64,000 bases of DNA from JAOUEA01 sp963810945 (GTDB lineage Bacteria > Actinomycetota > UBA4738 > HRBIN12). Position numbers and translations under genes: made by a program. Location of the stretch: positions 806,001-870,000 of the forward strand of contig CAWEPI010000008.1 in NCBI GenBank assembly GCA_963810945.1, read 5' to 3'. Below, one piece after another: positions 42,066-51,832 of this stretch. Within the stretch, counting starts at the first letter, position 1. Each line of letters starts with the position of its first letter. Below the pieces are notes generated by a model. It was not told where the DNA came from, did no database searches, and saw only the letters and a list, made by a program, of their open reading frames with translations.

Positions 42066-43457
42066 CTAGACGAGGCGACGCATCGCGTCCGCGGGACGCA
42101 GGCGCGCCGCGCGCCATCCGCCGAGCGTGCCCGCGATCAGCCCGCCGACGAGCGAGAGGCCGATCGCCAGCGCGATCAACGACAGGCTCACGGGCGCGTG
42201 TAGCGCCACAGACACGGACCGCGTGAACTGGTTCCCCCCTCCTCCGGCGGGGCCCGCCGGTCCGCCACCCGGCAGGGCGAAGGTGGAGATCCCGGCCGTG
42301 AGGGAAGGGGCAAGCTGCGTGAGGAGCCATGCACCCACGAGGCCGAGCGTTAACCCGAGCACGCCCCCGATCAGGCACTGCACGACGGTCTCGCCCATGA
42401 TCTGGCCGACCACCCGGCGCGTGCGCCACCCGAGCGCCTTCAACGTGCCGAGCTCGCGCGTGCGTCGACCCACCGCCGACAGGGTGAGAAGGCTCGCGAC
42501 GACGATGGCAGCCACCAGCACGGCGACGGAGAGCCAGACGCCGAGCTTGGTGGACAGGTTCGCCGCGCTCGATAGCGAGCCCGAGGTCTGGGCCGCGAGA
42601 TCGCTCGCCGTGGAGACGGTGGCATCGGGGAAGGCACGCTTGATGGCCTTCGCAGCCGTCGGGATCGACGATGAGCTGTCGGCCCGGATGTAGATCGTGT
42701 TGACCTTGCCGCTCAGGTCCGCGAGGTCCTGCGCACGGCCGAGCGGGATGTAGACGTCGTAACCCGCGCCTTCGGCCGTCGTCGTGGCGAGCCCGACGAC
42801 CTCGAACTTCGCGCCTGCGATCTCGATGCTGTCGCCAGGCGCCAAGCCCTGCTGCTTCGCGTAAGCCTTGTCGAGGACGGCGACGTCGGCCTCGGCGTCC
42901 GATGCGGTGAGGGCACGGCCCGCGCTCACTTGGTCGGCCGCGAGCGGGCCCACCTGCGTGATGGTGACGTCGAGGCCGGCCACCGAGAAGCTCGAGACGT
43001 CGATCTGGCCCGGGTCGATCGGGGCGGTCGCATCCGGACCCTGGGCGGTCCCAGGATCACCGAACGTGGGGAGGTCTCCGGCGATGTGCATCGCGGAGAG
43101 CTGGAGTCCGCCGGCGGCGGCCGCCACGCCGTCCGCCTCGGCGACGGAGGCGACCCTCGTTGCCGAGAACGCGGCCTGTCCCGGTCCTGAGACGAGGCGA
43201 TCGCGCTGGAAGGTGTCGCCGCCTCCCCCGACCTGGAACCCTCCCGGCGCCGTGCCCGGGGTCGCCGTCTGCGTGACCGTGATGTCGGTGCCCACCCCGT
43301 AGAGCGAGTGGAGCACGTCGCCCTGCGCGTCCTTCACGCCCGAGGCCATGGCAGAGACCACTACCACCAGCGCGATGCCGAACGCGAGGCCCAGCGCGAC
43401 GACGGCCGTCTGCTTGCGCCGTCCGCGCAGTTCCTTCCCGAGGTAGGTGAAGAACAC
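42066..43457 (-). CDS. FtsX/MacB-type ABC transporter permease
   Basis: This 463-residue protein has an N-terminal helix (about 17-38), a large extracytoplasmic MacB-like periplasmic core domain (about 45-275) and three C-terminal helices with the FtsX domain (VASLLTLSAVGRRTRELGTLKALGWRTRRVVG near the coupling helix). It ends with RAARLRPADAMRRLV, standard for MacB/LolC-like permeases. Start GTG 43457, GGGGGG upstream. The exporter probably responds to envelope stress or peptides via the adjacent regulator. Confidence 0.92.
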   Translation of the reverse strand: MFFTYLGKELRGRRKQTAVVALGLAFGIALVVVVSAMASGVKDAQGDVLHSLYGVGTDITVTQTATPGTAPGGFQVGGGGDTFQRDRLVSGPGQAAFSATRVASVAEADGVAAAAGGLQLSAMHIAGDLPTFGDPGTAQGPDATAPIDPGQIDVSSFSVAGLDVTITQVGPLAADQVSAGRALTASDAEADVAVLDKAYAKQQGLAPGDSIEIAGAKFEVVGLATTTAEGAGYDVYIPLGRAQDLADLSGKVNTIYIRADSSSSIPTAAKAIKRAFPDATVSTASDLAAQTSGSLSSAANLSTKLGVWLSVAVLVAAIVVASLLTLSAVGRRTRELGTLKALGWRTRRVVGQIMGETVVQCLIGGVLGLTLGLVGAWLLTQLAPSLTAGISTFALPGGGPAGPAGGGGNQFTRSVSVALHAPVSLSLIALAIGLSLVGGLIAGTLGGWRAARLRPADAMRRLV

Positions 43458-43527
43458 GTCGGAACCCCCCTTCGTTGGATCGTCGGAGCCAGTGAAGCCT
43501 GGCGGGCTTAGAGGACCATGCGCCCGG

Positions 43528-43585
43528 GCTGAGGGGTTGCTGAGAGTGGGGCTCAGGTCCTTCGCGGAGCGTTCTCAGGAACTTC
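43528..43585. promoter_or_regulatory. Repeat array in divergent exporter/response-regulator promoter
   Basis: GCTGAG occurs at 43528-43533 and 43539-43544, an 11-bp step typical of OmpR/PhoB-type sites. CTCAGG followed by TCCTTC or AACTTC occurs at 43552-43563 and 43574-43585, a 22-bp step, in the opposite orientation. GTTCTCAGG (43571-43579) reappears inverted at 49616-49624. The array lies between the permease and the response-regulator starts, so autoregulation and control of the exporter are likely. Confidence 0.6.
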
Positions 43586-43611
43586 CCAGGGTGCGGAGCT
43601 AGGGTGCAGAT

Positions 43612-44307
43612 GTGAGCGGCCCCCGCATCCTCGTGGTCGACGACGAGCCCAACATCACGGATCTCGTCGCGATGGCCTTGCGCTACGAGGGCTTCGAGGT
43701 GGAGACCGCCGGCACCGGCGGTGCCGCGCTCAAGGCGGTCGATGCGTTCCGCCCCGAGCTGATCATCCTCGACGTGATGCTTCCCGACCTCGACGGGTTC
43801 GCGGTCACCGAACGGCTCAAGGCCGCCCGGTCCAAGGTCCCCGTCCTCTTCCTCACCGCGCGCGATGCCGTGGAGGACAAGGTGCGGGGCCTCACGCTCG
43901 GCGGCGACGACTACGTCACCAAGCCGTTCAGCCTCGAGGAGCTGGTGGCCCGCGTCCGCGTGCTGCTGCGTCGCTCCGGCACGGCCGAGGAGTCGGGGCC
44001 GATGATCTTCGCCGACCTCGAGCTCGACGACGACACGCACGAGGTGCGCCGCGACGGCACGCCGGTGGAGCTCACGGCGACCGAGTTCCGGCTGCTCCGC
44101 TACCTGATGCAGAACGCGCCGCGCGTGCTCTCCAAGGCGCAGATCCTCGACCACGTCTGGAACTACGACTTCGGCGGCGACGCCAACATCGTGGAGACCT
44201 ACGTGAGCTACATCCGCAAGAAGCTCGACGCGCTCGGTCCGCCCCTGATCCAGACCGTGCGCGGCGTGGGCTACCGGTTGAACGCGCCGGCCCAGGGACG
44301 GGACTGA
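43612..44307 (+). CDS. OmpR-family response regulator
   Basis: This 231-residue regulator has a receiver domain (Asp10, Asp11, phosphoacceptor Asp54, Thr in LFLTARD, Lys in YVTKPF) and a winged-helix DNA-binding domain (ELTATEFRLLRYLMQN, VETYVSYIRKKLD, TVRGVGYRL). GTG 43612 is preceded by TAGGGT (43600-43605) 6 bases upstream (leaderless). It is followed after 3 bases by the broken kinase gene, and is similar in type to MprA/TrcR regulators of actinobacteria. Probable targets: the divergent ABC exporter and the redox operon at 45782-49572. Confidence 0.95.
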   Translation: MSGPRILVVDDEPNITDLVAMALRYEGFEVETAGTGGAALKAVDAFRPELIILDVMLPDLDGFAVTERLKAARSKVPVLFLTARDAVEDKVRGLTLGGDDYVTKPFSLEELVARVRVLLRRSGTAEESGPMIFADLELDDDTHEVRRDGTPVELTATEFRLLRYLMQNAPRVLSKAQILDHVWNYDFGGDANIVETYVSYIRKKLDALGPPLIQTVRGVGYRLNAPAQGRD

Positions 44308-44310
44308 GCC

Positions 44311-45781
<1,471 letters not shown>

Positions 45782-45804
<23 letters not shown>

Positions 45805-45994
45805 GCTTCAACGCTAGGGCCGGGCAGGCGGTGACGGCGCGGCGCGCGTGCGCCCGCAGCACTTCGGGCACGTCGCCCTCGATCACCGGGTAGCCCCAGT
45901 CGTCCAGGTGGATCAGTTCGGGCAAGAGGTCGGCGCAGAGGCCGTGCCCCTCGCAGGCGATCGGGTCCACCCCGAGGTGCAGAGCCTCGCTCAT
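45782..45994 (-). CDS. Small ferredoxin (3Fe-4S/4Fe-4S type)
   Basis: This 70-residue ferredoxin has CEGHGLCADLLPELI and AVTACPALALKL, giving a Cys-x5-Cys...CysPro pattern like actinobacterial 3Fe-4S ferredoxins that serve P450s and dehydrogenases. ATG 45994 overlaps the NuoF-like stop by 4 bases, so it is the last gene of a redox operon and probably the electron partner of the flavoprotein. Its 3' end overlaps the kinase gene end by 23 bases on the opposite strand. Confidence 0.88.
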
Positions 45995-47298
45995 CGCCGG
46001 GTGTCTCCTTCCGGCGTCGGCAGGACGGCCGGGGCATCCATGGAGGCACAGCCCCCATCGGTGCGATGGCGTCGGGTCTCCTCGGCGAACACGTCCATCG
46101 CGCTCCGCACGAAGCGGACGGTGCCGTCGGGAAGGCGACACGCGCCGCGTCCCTCGACGTCACCGGACCACCGACGCACCCGGCCCTCGGCGCCGATGTC
46201 GCCGTCGAGGGCGAGTTCGGCGACCGCGCGCGCGATCGCCGCGAGTCCGTGCACGCACGGTCCGCACTGACCCGCCGTCTGACCCGCCATCCACGACGCC
46301 ACCCGGGCGGTCTCGGCGAGCCCGCAGGCGGTGCGCGGCAGGAAGCAGAGCACGCCGGCGCCGAAGCCCGCGCCGGCGCTCGTGAGATCGTCATCGTCCA
46401 GGCGCAGGTCGAGCGCCCGACCGAGCGACAGCCAGGTGCCGAAGTACCCGCCCACGAGCACCGCCTGCACGTCCTCGGGGCGACCGCCGGCGGCCCGTAG
46501 CACGTTGGCGACGGGCGTCCCACCGGCGATCTCGTACACGTCGGGGCGCGCGACCGCGCCGGAGACGGTGACGAGACGTGTCCCGGGCTCGGCCTCGGTG
46601 CCGAGCGTGCGGAACCACGCGGGTCCGAACGCGTGGACCTGCGCGAGGTGCGCGAGCGTCTCCACGTTCTGGACGAGCGTGGGGCGTCCGTCGACGCCGC
46701 GTGCGAACGGGCGGTCGTTACCGGCCGGCGGGACCGCGGGACCACCGTTCACGAGGTGGACGAGCGCGCGCTCCTCGCCGGTGACGTAGCGCCGTGGCGC
46801 GCGCACGATCCGCGCGGGCACGACACTCCGCTCGCTGGCCGCGCGCTCGTGCAGGGCGCGGCGCAGGCTCAGATCAGCGTCGTCGGTGTCCACGCAGAGC
46901 TCGATGCGATCGGCGCCGACGGCGCCCGCGGCGAGGAAGGCGCCGTCCAGCACGAGGTGTGCCCGTGTGGTCATCAGCAGCCGGTCCTTGCGGCTGGCCG
47001 GCTCGCTCTCCACCCCGTTCACCACGACGACCGGACGACCTCTCCCGCTCCTCACGGCGCGCATCTTCCTGGCCATCGGGAACCCGGCGCCCCCGCGTCC
47101 TCGCAGCCCCGCACGCTCGACCTCCTCGATGAGATCCGTGCCGGATCCGACGGATGGTGCGGGATACAGCGAACGGTGGTCCTCCAGCTGGCGGGGACCC
47201 TCGCCACCGGCGAGGAGGCGCGGCAAGCCCACCGGGGGGCGAACCCGCGGGCCGCGATCCGCGCGTACGGGGAGTCGTTCGGCTGGAGCGCCCATCAC
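45991..47298 (-). CDS. NuoF-like NADH:acceptor oxidoreductase flavoprotein
   Basis: This 435-residue protein resembles subunit F of complex I: the FMN/NADH loops LRGRGGAGFPMARKM and VVVNGVESEPASRKDR are present, then VQNVETLAHLAQV and SGAVARPDVYEIAGGTPV (SLBB-like). The terminal cluster region reads QCGPCVHG and ACRLPDG. It would oxidise NADH and pass electrons to an Fe-S cluster. No other Nuo genes lie nearby; instead it is linked to a heme-type membrane protein, ApbE and ferredoxin. Start GTG 47298 or ATG 47295, overlapping the upstream stop. Confidence 0.88.
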   Translation of the reverse strand: MMGAPAERLPVRADRGPRVRPPVGLPRLLAGGEGPRQLEDHRSLYPAPSVGSGTDLIEEVERAGLRGRGGAGFPMARKMRAVRSGRGRPVVVVNGVESEPASRKDRLLMTTRAHLVLDGAFLAAGAVGADRIELCVDTDDADLSLRRALHERAASERSVVPARIVRAPRRYVTGEERALVHLVNGGPAVPPAGNDRPFARGVDGRPTLVQNVETLAHLAQVHAFGPAWFRTLGTEAEPGTRLVTVSGAVARPDVYEIAGGTPVANVLRAAGGRPEDVQAVLVGGYFGTWLSLGRALDLRLDDDDLTSAGAGFGAGVLCFLPRTACGLAETARVASWMAGQTAGQCGPCVHGLAAIARAVAELALDGDIGAEGRVRRWSGDVEGRGACRLPDGTVRFVRSAMDVFAEETRRHRTDGGCASMDAPAVLPTPEGDTRR

Positions 47299-48362
47299 GC
47301 GGTCCCCGAGAACGCGACGGTGCCGCTCACGTCACCGGAGGAGCCCGCGATCCGCAGCGCGGCCACCAACGTCACGCTGGCGCCCCCGGCGTCGCGCAGC
47401 TGCGCCTGGATCCGGCCGTCGTCGATACCGGCGATCGACCCCTGATATCGAGACGGGTCGTCCTGCGGACCCAACCGCACCTCGCCCCCCTGCACCGCGA
47501 GGCCGCCGCCTGCTTCTTGTCCCTGCAGCTGGATGTCGAGCACGAGCGGCACGCTGCCCGCGACCGTCCCGCTGAGGTCCAGCACGATCGTGCCGTTGGT
47601 GCCGGCACGCTGGCGAGCGCTGCCGCTGAACGCGGCCTCGGCCGGCAAGGAGGTCTGGGCGGGTGCGTCCGCACCCGAGGCCACGCCGGCCGCCGCGATG
47701 CCGCCGTTCGGCCCTGGGGGCGTTCCCGCCGTCCGCGCCCACCCGGCCCGGAGCGGACCCGCCACGAGGAAGGCGGCGACGCCGACGGTGCCCACGATGG
47801 TCGCGGAGACGGTGGCGGCCCGGGCGAATGCGCTGGGCTGTGTCCTCGCGAGGCGCCAGCGGAGCGCGGCGAGCACGACGGCGAGGGAGAGGGCGTCGAG
47901 CGCCAGCATCCATACCGTCTGGGTGTCGCTGCCGGTCCCGAGCCCGTGAAGGAAGGCGATCGGCCAGCACGCGTACGCGAACCAGTGCACGGCCCGCCAC
48001 GCGCCGAAGCCGAGCCGTGCCCGCAGCAAGCTCGTGATCACGAGGGCCAGGAGCAGGTCGAACGCGACCGCCCCGAGCCCTAGCCAGACGGGACGGTACG
48101 CCGAGACGAAGGGCACGAGGGCATCGACCCAGCGGATGGGCGCGTAGCCGTCGACCACGGAGGTGGCCACGTGGATACCGACGAACGCCACGACGAGGAG
48201 CGACAGGTTGCGATGCAGTCCCTGTGTGATGAACCTGGGCCACCGCTCCGAGCTCCAGCCCACCCGCCCGGTGATCCCCAGCGCGACGACAGCGGTGAGT
48301 AGCACGAGCGTGATCACGCCGGTGCCCCTCGTGAGGAACCACAGGGCCTGCGTGGCGATCAT
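47295..48362 (-). CDS. Ferric reductase-like transmembrane protein with exported C-terminal domain
   Basis: This 355-residue protein has about six helices with paired His likely to ligate heme (ITQGLHRNLSLLVVAFVGIHVATSV; AWRAVHWFAYACWPIAFLHGLG), as in the ferric reductase/YedZ-like family. It ends in a beta-rich exported domain (about 240-355: TIVLDLSGTVAGSVPLVLDI, IDDGRIQAQLRDAGGASVTL). It would move electrons from the cytoplasmic flavoprotein across the membrane. ATG 48362 overlaps the ApbE stop by 4 bases. Confidence 0.85.
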   Translation of the reverse strand: MIATQALWFLTRGTGVITLVLLTAVVALGITGRVGWSSERWPRFITQGLHRNLSLLVVAFVGIHVATSVVDGYAPIRWVDALVPFVSAYRPVWLGLGAVAFDLLLALVITSLLRARLGFGAWRAVHWFAYACWPIAFLHGLGTGSDTQTVWMLALDALSLAVVLAALRWRLARTQPSAFARAATVSATIVGTVGVAAFLVAGPLRAGWARTAGTPPGPNGGIAAAGVASGADAPAQTSLPAEAAFSGSARQRAGTNGTIVLDLSGTVAGSVPLVLDIQLQGQEAGGGLAVQGGEVRLGPQDDPSRYQGSIAGIDDGRIQAQLRDAGGASVTLVAALRIAGSSGDVSGTVAFSGTA

Positions 48363-49276
48363 GCTGGCACCGCCTCGGGCCATCCCGCGGTGCGTTCGAT
48401 GCGGCCGTCCGTGCGCACCAGTCGCGCGGGCAGGCCGAGTGCTTCCAGCCAGTCCGGCGCATCCTCGCCGCGGATGATGGCGGCCGTCGACGCGATGTTC
48501 GCATCCACGCAGGTCGCGGCCGCGATGCTCACCGTGCGCCAGACCTCCTCCGCGGGACGGCCCTCGCGCGGGTCGACGATGTGATGTTGCACGGTGTCCC
48601 CACGCGCCCACCGACGGACGGTGATGCTCGAGGTGGCCAGGCCACCGGATGCGAGCAGCACGGAGGCGCCGGGCTCGGGGGGCGCGTCGTGCGCGTCCGC
48701 GAGCCCGACGGTCCATCCTCCGGGAGGGGAGTCGCCCGCGATGGCGATGTCGCCACCCAGGCTCACGAGCACACCGTCGCCGGTGGCCTCCGCGGCCGCG
48801 CGGGCAGCGCGATCGGCCGCGAGGGCCTTGGCGGTGGCGCCCAGATCCAGCCGGACGCCGGGAGGGATGCGCACGCACGAGGCGGCCGGGTCCAGCTGCA
48901 CCGAGCGCCAACCGGGAGCCGGCACCGGCAGGCCGGGCGGCGCCCCGAACGAGGCGAGCGCCGCGAAGTCCCGGTCGTACCCCATCCGGATCAACGACGC
49001 GCCCACGGTGGGATCGACGTCGCCATCGGTGAGGACGGCCGCGCGCAGCGCCACGGCGAGGGCTTCCATCAACAGGGCCGACACCCGGACCCAGAGCCCT
49101 GGCGTGGCGTTCACCCGTTCGATGTCGGAGTCGGACCGGAAGCGGCTGCAGGCGAGGTCGATCGCCTCCAGTTCGCGTACGACGGCATCGACGGCGGAGT
49201 CCAGATCACCGGCGAGCCTCGTGTGGATGTCGGCGGTCGTGCCCAGCGCGCGGAAGGTGGCCCTGCCGTGAACCAT
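48359..49276 (-). CDS. apbE: FAD:protein FMN transferase ApbE
   Basis: This 305-residue ApbE-family protein has AIDLACSRFRSDSDIERVNA, DGDVDPTVGASLIRMGYD, RLDLGATAKALAADRAA, VLVSLGGDIAIAG, and a Mg-binding end HHIVDPREGRPAEEV...AATCVDANIAST. ApbE covalently attaches FMN to Thr/Ser of target proteins. No signal peptide is seen, so it may act in the cytoplasm or leave with a partner. It is coupled to both neighbours. A flavinylation target motif is not evident in the operon, though SGAT-like sites could be missed. Confidence 0.93.
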   Translation of the reverse strand: MVHGRATFRALGTTADIHTRLAGDLDSAVDAVVRELEAIDLACSRFRSDSDIERVNATPGLWVRVSALLMEALAVALRAAVLTDGDVDPTVGASLIRMGYDRDFAALASFGAPPGLPVPAPGWRSVQLDPAASCVRIPPGVRLDLGATAKALAADRAARAAAEATGDGVLVSLGGDIAIAGDSPPGGWTVGLADAHDAPPEPGASVLLASGGLATSSITVRRWARGDTVQHHIVDPREGRPAEEVWRTVSIAAATCVDANIASTAAIIRGEDAPDWLEALGLPARLVRTDGRIERTAGWPEAVPA

Positions 49277-49572
49277 CACGAGCCGCCGGAGACGGGTCCG
49301 CCCATCCCACCGGAAGCGGGCAGAGGTGGGGTGAGCGGGGCCTGGAGTCCGCCTTGCTGCGACGGCTCCCCCGGATCCTGTCCCACCTGGCTGCCTCCGA
49401 CGGGCGCGCTCACCGGAGGGTTCGACGTGGTCGCCGTCGACGCGTGCTGGGTGCCTGCGAGCACGATCGCGATGGCGCCGCCGCCCGCGATCGCCGCCGC
49501 ACCGATCCACCCGGTGAGGCGCGAGAGTCGTCGCAGACCGACATCACGAGCGTGGATCCGTGGGTCGCTCAT
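49276..49572 (-). CDS. Small membrane-anchored Gly/Pro/Gln-rich protein, first gene of redox operon
   Basis: This 98-residue protein has a basic N-terminus (MSDPRIHARDVGLRRLSRLTG), one helix (about 22-42, IGAAAIAGGGAIAIVLAG) and a low-complexity exported tail rich in Thr, Pro, Ser and Gly (STATTSNPPVSAPVGGS, ending GGMGGPVSGGS). Similar short tethers accompany FMN-binding/ferric-reductase-like genes in actinobacteria. Its stop and the ApbE ATG overlap (TGATG). No catalytic residue is visible; a structural or tethering role is possible. Confidence 0.72.
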   Translation of the reverse strand: MSDPRIHARDVGLRRLSRLTGWIGAAAIAGGGAIAIVLAGTQHASTATTSNPPVSAPVGGSQVGQDPGEPSQQGGLQAPLTPPLPASGGMGGPVSGGS

Positions 49573-49608
49573 GCCAGCAGTCTCGCGCCCGGTGCTGTGA
49601 AGCCCGGG

Positions 49609-49640
49609 TGAGAGACCTGAGAACCGACTGAGAGGTTCTC
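49609..49640. promoter_or_regulatory. Inverted and direct repeats upstream of the redox operon
   Basis: GAGAACC (49619-49625) and GGTTCTC (49634-49640) form a perfect 7-bp inverted repeat with an 8-base spacer, preceded by TGAGAG; TGAGA occurs three times in this stretch. CCTGAGAAC (49616-49624) is the exact reverse complement of GTTCTCAGG in the response-regulator promoter. It sits between the AKR stop and the redox operon start, so it may be an operator, or a weak terminator for the AKR gene. Confidence 0.5.
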
Positions 49641-49646
49641 GGCCCG

Positions 49647-50597
49647 TTAGTAGCGGGGCTCGGACGGCTGGGGGAGCGCGTCGAGCTCGGCGATGTCCTC
49701 GGGCTCGAGGTGTACGTCGGCAGCCGCCACGTTCTCCTCCAGGTAGGCGAGCCGCTTCGTCCCCGGGATCGGGATCACGTGCGGTCCTTGCGCGAGGATC
49801 CAGGCCAGCGCCACCTGGGCCGGGGTGACGCCGCGACGTGCGGCCACCGCGCGGACGCCGTCGACGATCGCGAGGTTCTCGTCGATCGCCCGCTGCGTGA
49901 AGCGCGGGTTCTGCGCGCGGAAGTCCGCGTCCTCGAAGGAGGCTCGCGTGATGGTGCCCGTGAGGAATCCGCGCCCGAGAGGCGCGAAGGGCACGAACGC
50001 CGCCCCGTGTTCGGCGCACCACGGGACGACGTCGTCCAGAGGGTCGCGCGTCCACAGGGAGAGCTCGGACTGGACAGCAGCGACCGGATGGATCGCCCGC
50101 GCCCGTTCGAGCTCCTCGAGGCTCACCTCCGAGAGGCCGAGCGCGCGCACCTTGCCGGCCTCGACGAGCCCGGCCATCGCGCCCCAAGATTCCTCGAGGG
50201 GCACCTCCGGGTCCACGCGATGCAGGTAGTAGAGGTCGATGGCATCGGCGCGCAGTCGCGCGAGCGACCCGTCCACCTCTTGGACGATGCGTTCGGGCCG
50301 CGCGTCGCTCTGGAGCGGATAGCCACCGTTGGGACCGACCACCAACCCCACCTTCGTGGCCAGCACGACATCGGGGCGCCGGCCCTGCATCGCCCGCCCG
50401 ACGAGGTCTTCGTTCGTGAATGGCCCGTAGACGTCGGCCGTGTCGAAGAAGGTCACACCCAACTCCACGGCGCGGTGGATCACCGCGATCGAGGCCTCGT
50501 CCGAGGCGTCGCCGACATACGCCCAGCTCATGGGCATGCATCCCAGGCCGATCGCGCCGACCAGCGGGCCGTTGGGTCCGAGGGTGCGTTCCTCCAT
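49647..50597 (-). CDS. Aldo/keto reductase
   Basis: This 316-residue TIM-barrel NADPH-dependent reductase has the AKR tetrad: Asp in FFDTADVYGPFTNE (with Tyr), Lys in VVLATKVG and His in DLYYLHRVDPEVP. It also has HVIPIPGTKRLAYLEENVAAAD as the cofactor loop. It resembles the AKR13 (YajO-like) group. TAGGCT (complement of 50605-50610) is 7 bases before the ATG (leaderless). Substrate unknown. Confidence 0.93.
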   Translation of the reverse strand: MEERTLGPNGPLVGAIGLGCMPMSWAYVGDASDEASIAVIHRAVELGVTFFDTADVYGPFTNEDLVGRAMQGRRPDVVLATKVGLVVGPNGGYPLQSDARPERIVQEVDGSLARLRADAIDLYYLHRVDPEVPLEESWGAMAGLVEAGKVRALGLSEVSLEELERARAIHPVAAVQSELSLWTRDPLDDVVPWCAEHGAAFVPFAPLGRGFLTGTITRASFEDADFRAQNPRFTQRAIDENLAIVDGVRAVAARRGVTPAQVALAWILAQGPHVIPIPGTKRLAYLEENVAAADVHLEPEDIAELDALPQPSEPRY

Positions 50598-50633
50598 AGC
50601 ATCGAGCCTACCCGCGGAGCATGCGAGCGCGGC

Positions 50634-51338
50634 TCAGAAGGGGAGCGGCTCCCCGTCTTGGAAGAATCCGCCCGAGGGCCCACCGTCGGGAAGCGTTACA
50701 CCCCATATGATGCTGGCGGCCCCCTGCTCGGCCGACCTCGGCGCACCTTCGCCGCCCATGTCCGTACGGCACCAACCTGGGCTGCAGGCGTTCACGAGGA
50801 TGCCGCTGCCCGCGAGGTCCTCGGACAGCGCGCGGGTCATCGCGTTCAGGGCGATCTTGGTGGCCGCGTACACGCCACCGCCCCGCTGCTCGTGCGCGCG
50901 CGTGGCGAGCTCCGTGGATACGTTCACGATCCGCCCCCAGTGGCGCTCCCGCATCGGCGGGAGGAACGCCCGGGTCGTGCGCCAAGCGCCGAGGAGGTTC
51001 GTCTGCCAGGCCCGCTCGATCTCGTCCGTGCCGACGACTCCGCGCGGGTTGAGCGCCGCGTTGTTCACCAGGATGTCCACGCCGGCCGGGCCGAGTCGAT
51101 CCGCGGCGTTCCGCACGCTCGCCGGATCCGCGACGTCGAGCCGCACGACCTCGACCGAACGTGGCCGCAGCGTCGAGGCCGCCCGCTCGCCCGCCCCGAT
51201 GTCACGCGATCCGAGGGCCACCTCCGCGCCGAGATCCACGAGCATGCGGCAGACGACCAGCCCGATCCCGCGGTTCCCACCCGTCACGAGTGCGCGCCGG
51301 CCCTCGAGCGTTCCGTTCTCGCTCACGCCGATCCTCAC
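50634..51338 (-). CDS. SDR-family oxidoreductase
   Basis: This 234-residue short-chain dehydrogenase has TGGNRGIG for the cofactor, LDVADPASV, NNAALN, then Ser in VNVSTELA and YAATK (Tyr, Lys), with PGWCRTDMGG after it. It resembles carbonyl reductase-type SDRs. GTG 51338 is chosen over the longer frame because AGTCTA at 51346-51351 reads TAGACT, 7 bases upstream. It diverges from the 51413 gene. Confidence 0.92.
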   Translation of the reverse strand: MRIGVSENGTLEGRRALVTGGNRGIGLVVCRMLVDLGAEVALGSRDIGAGERAASTLRPRSVEVVRLDVADPASVRNAADRLGPAGVDILVNNAALNPRGVVGTDEIERAWQTNLLGAWRTTRAFLPPMRERHWGRIVNVSTELATRAHEQRGGGVYAATKIALNAMTRALSEDLAGSGILVNACSPGWCRTDMGGEGAPRSAEQGAASIIWGVTLPDGGPSGGFFQDGEPLPF

Positions 51339-51412
51339 GCCGCGGAGTCTATGCCCGAGCCCTCGTCCGCGGTCTGTAGCATCGAGGCCTCGGCCGCACG
51401 AGGAGGTCCTCC

Positions 51413-51820
51413 ATGGCATCAGGCACCGGCACGGCAGACGACCCTTGGGTCCTGCAGACACCCCCGGGCACCTCCGGGTACACGATGTGGCGTGACGAGG
51501 AGGCGGATCCGCCCGCCCTCATCTGTCAGGTGGGCAAGACCAAGCTCGCGTACCGGCTCCGCTGCCTCGACGATCTCCACGCGATGTTGAAGGCGCACGG
51601 CGACTGGATGTCCCTGGGCGGAGCCGACGAGCAGAAGCCGGCGGCCGACGGCAGCGTCGAGGCGTGGGCCCGGTCTAAGGACAATCCCGTGGGCGGCTGG
51701 TACGGGCTGAAGAAGGGTCTCCGCGGTCGCTTCGGCGTGTACGTCCCGCCGCTGATGGAGGCCCTGGGTCTCGCCGAATTGGAGCACAACCCCCGCAACA
51801 ATCGGATACGCGCCCTCTGA
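51413..51820 (+). CDS. Conserved small protein, possibly DUF6855 family
   Basis: This 135-residue soluble protein has a GTADDPWVLQTPPGTSGYTM start, a middle LRCLDDLHAMLKAHGDWMSLGGADEQKP, and VGGWYGLKKGLRGRFGVYVPPLMEALGLAELEHNPRNNR at the end. I recall closely similar short proteins widely in soil bacteria, without known function; the family name is from memory. GAGGAGG is a strong ribosome site 8 bases upstream, and TAGCAT near 51377 may be the -10 box. Confidence 0.8.
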   Translation: MASGTGTADDPWVLQTPPGTSGYTMWRDEEADPPALICQVGKTKLAYRLRCLDDLHAMLKAHGDWMSLGGADEQKPAADGSVEAWARSKDNPVGGWYGLKKGLRGRFGVYVPPLMEALGLAELEHNPRNNRIRAL

Positions 51821-51832
51821 CCGAGCCGCTCC

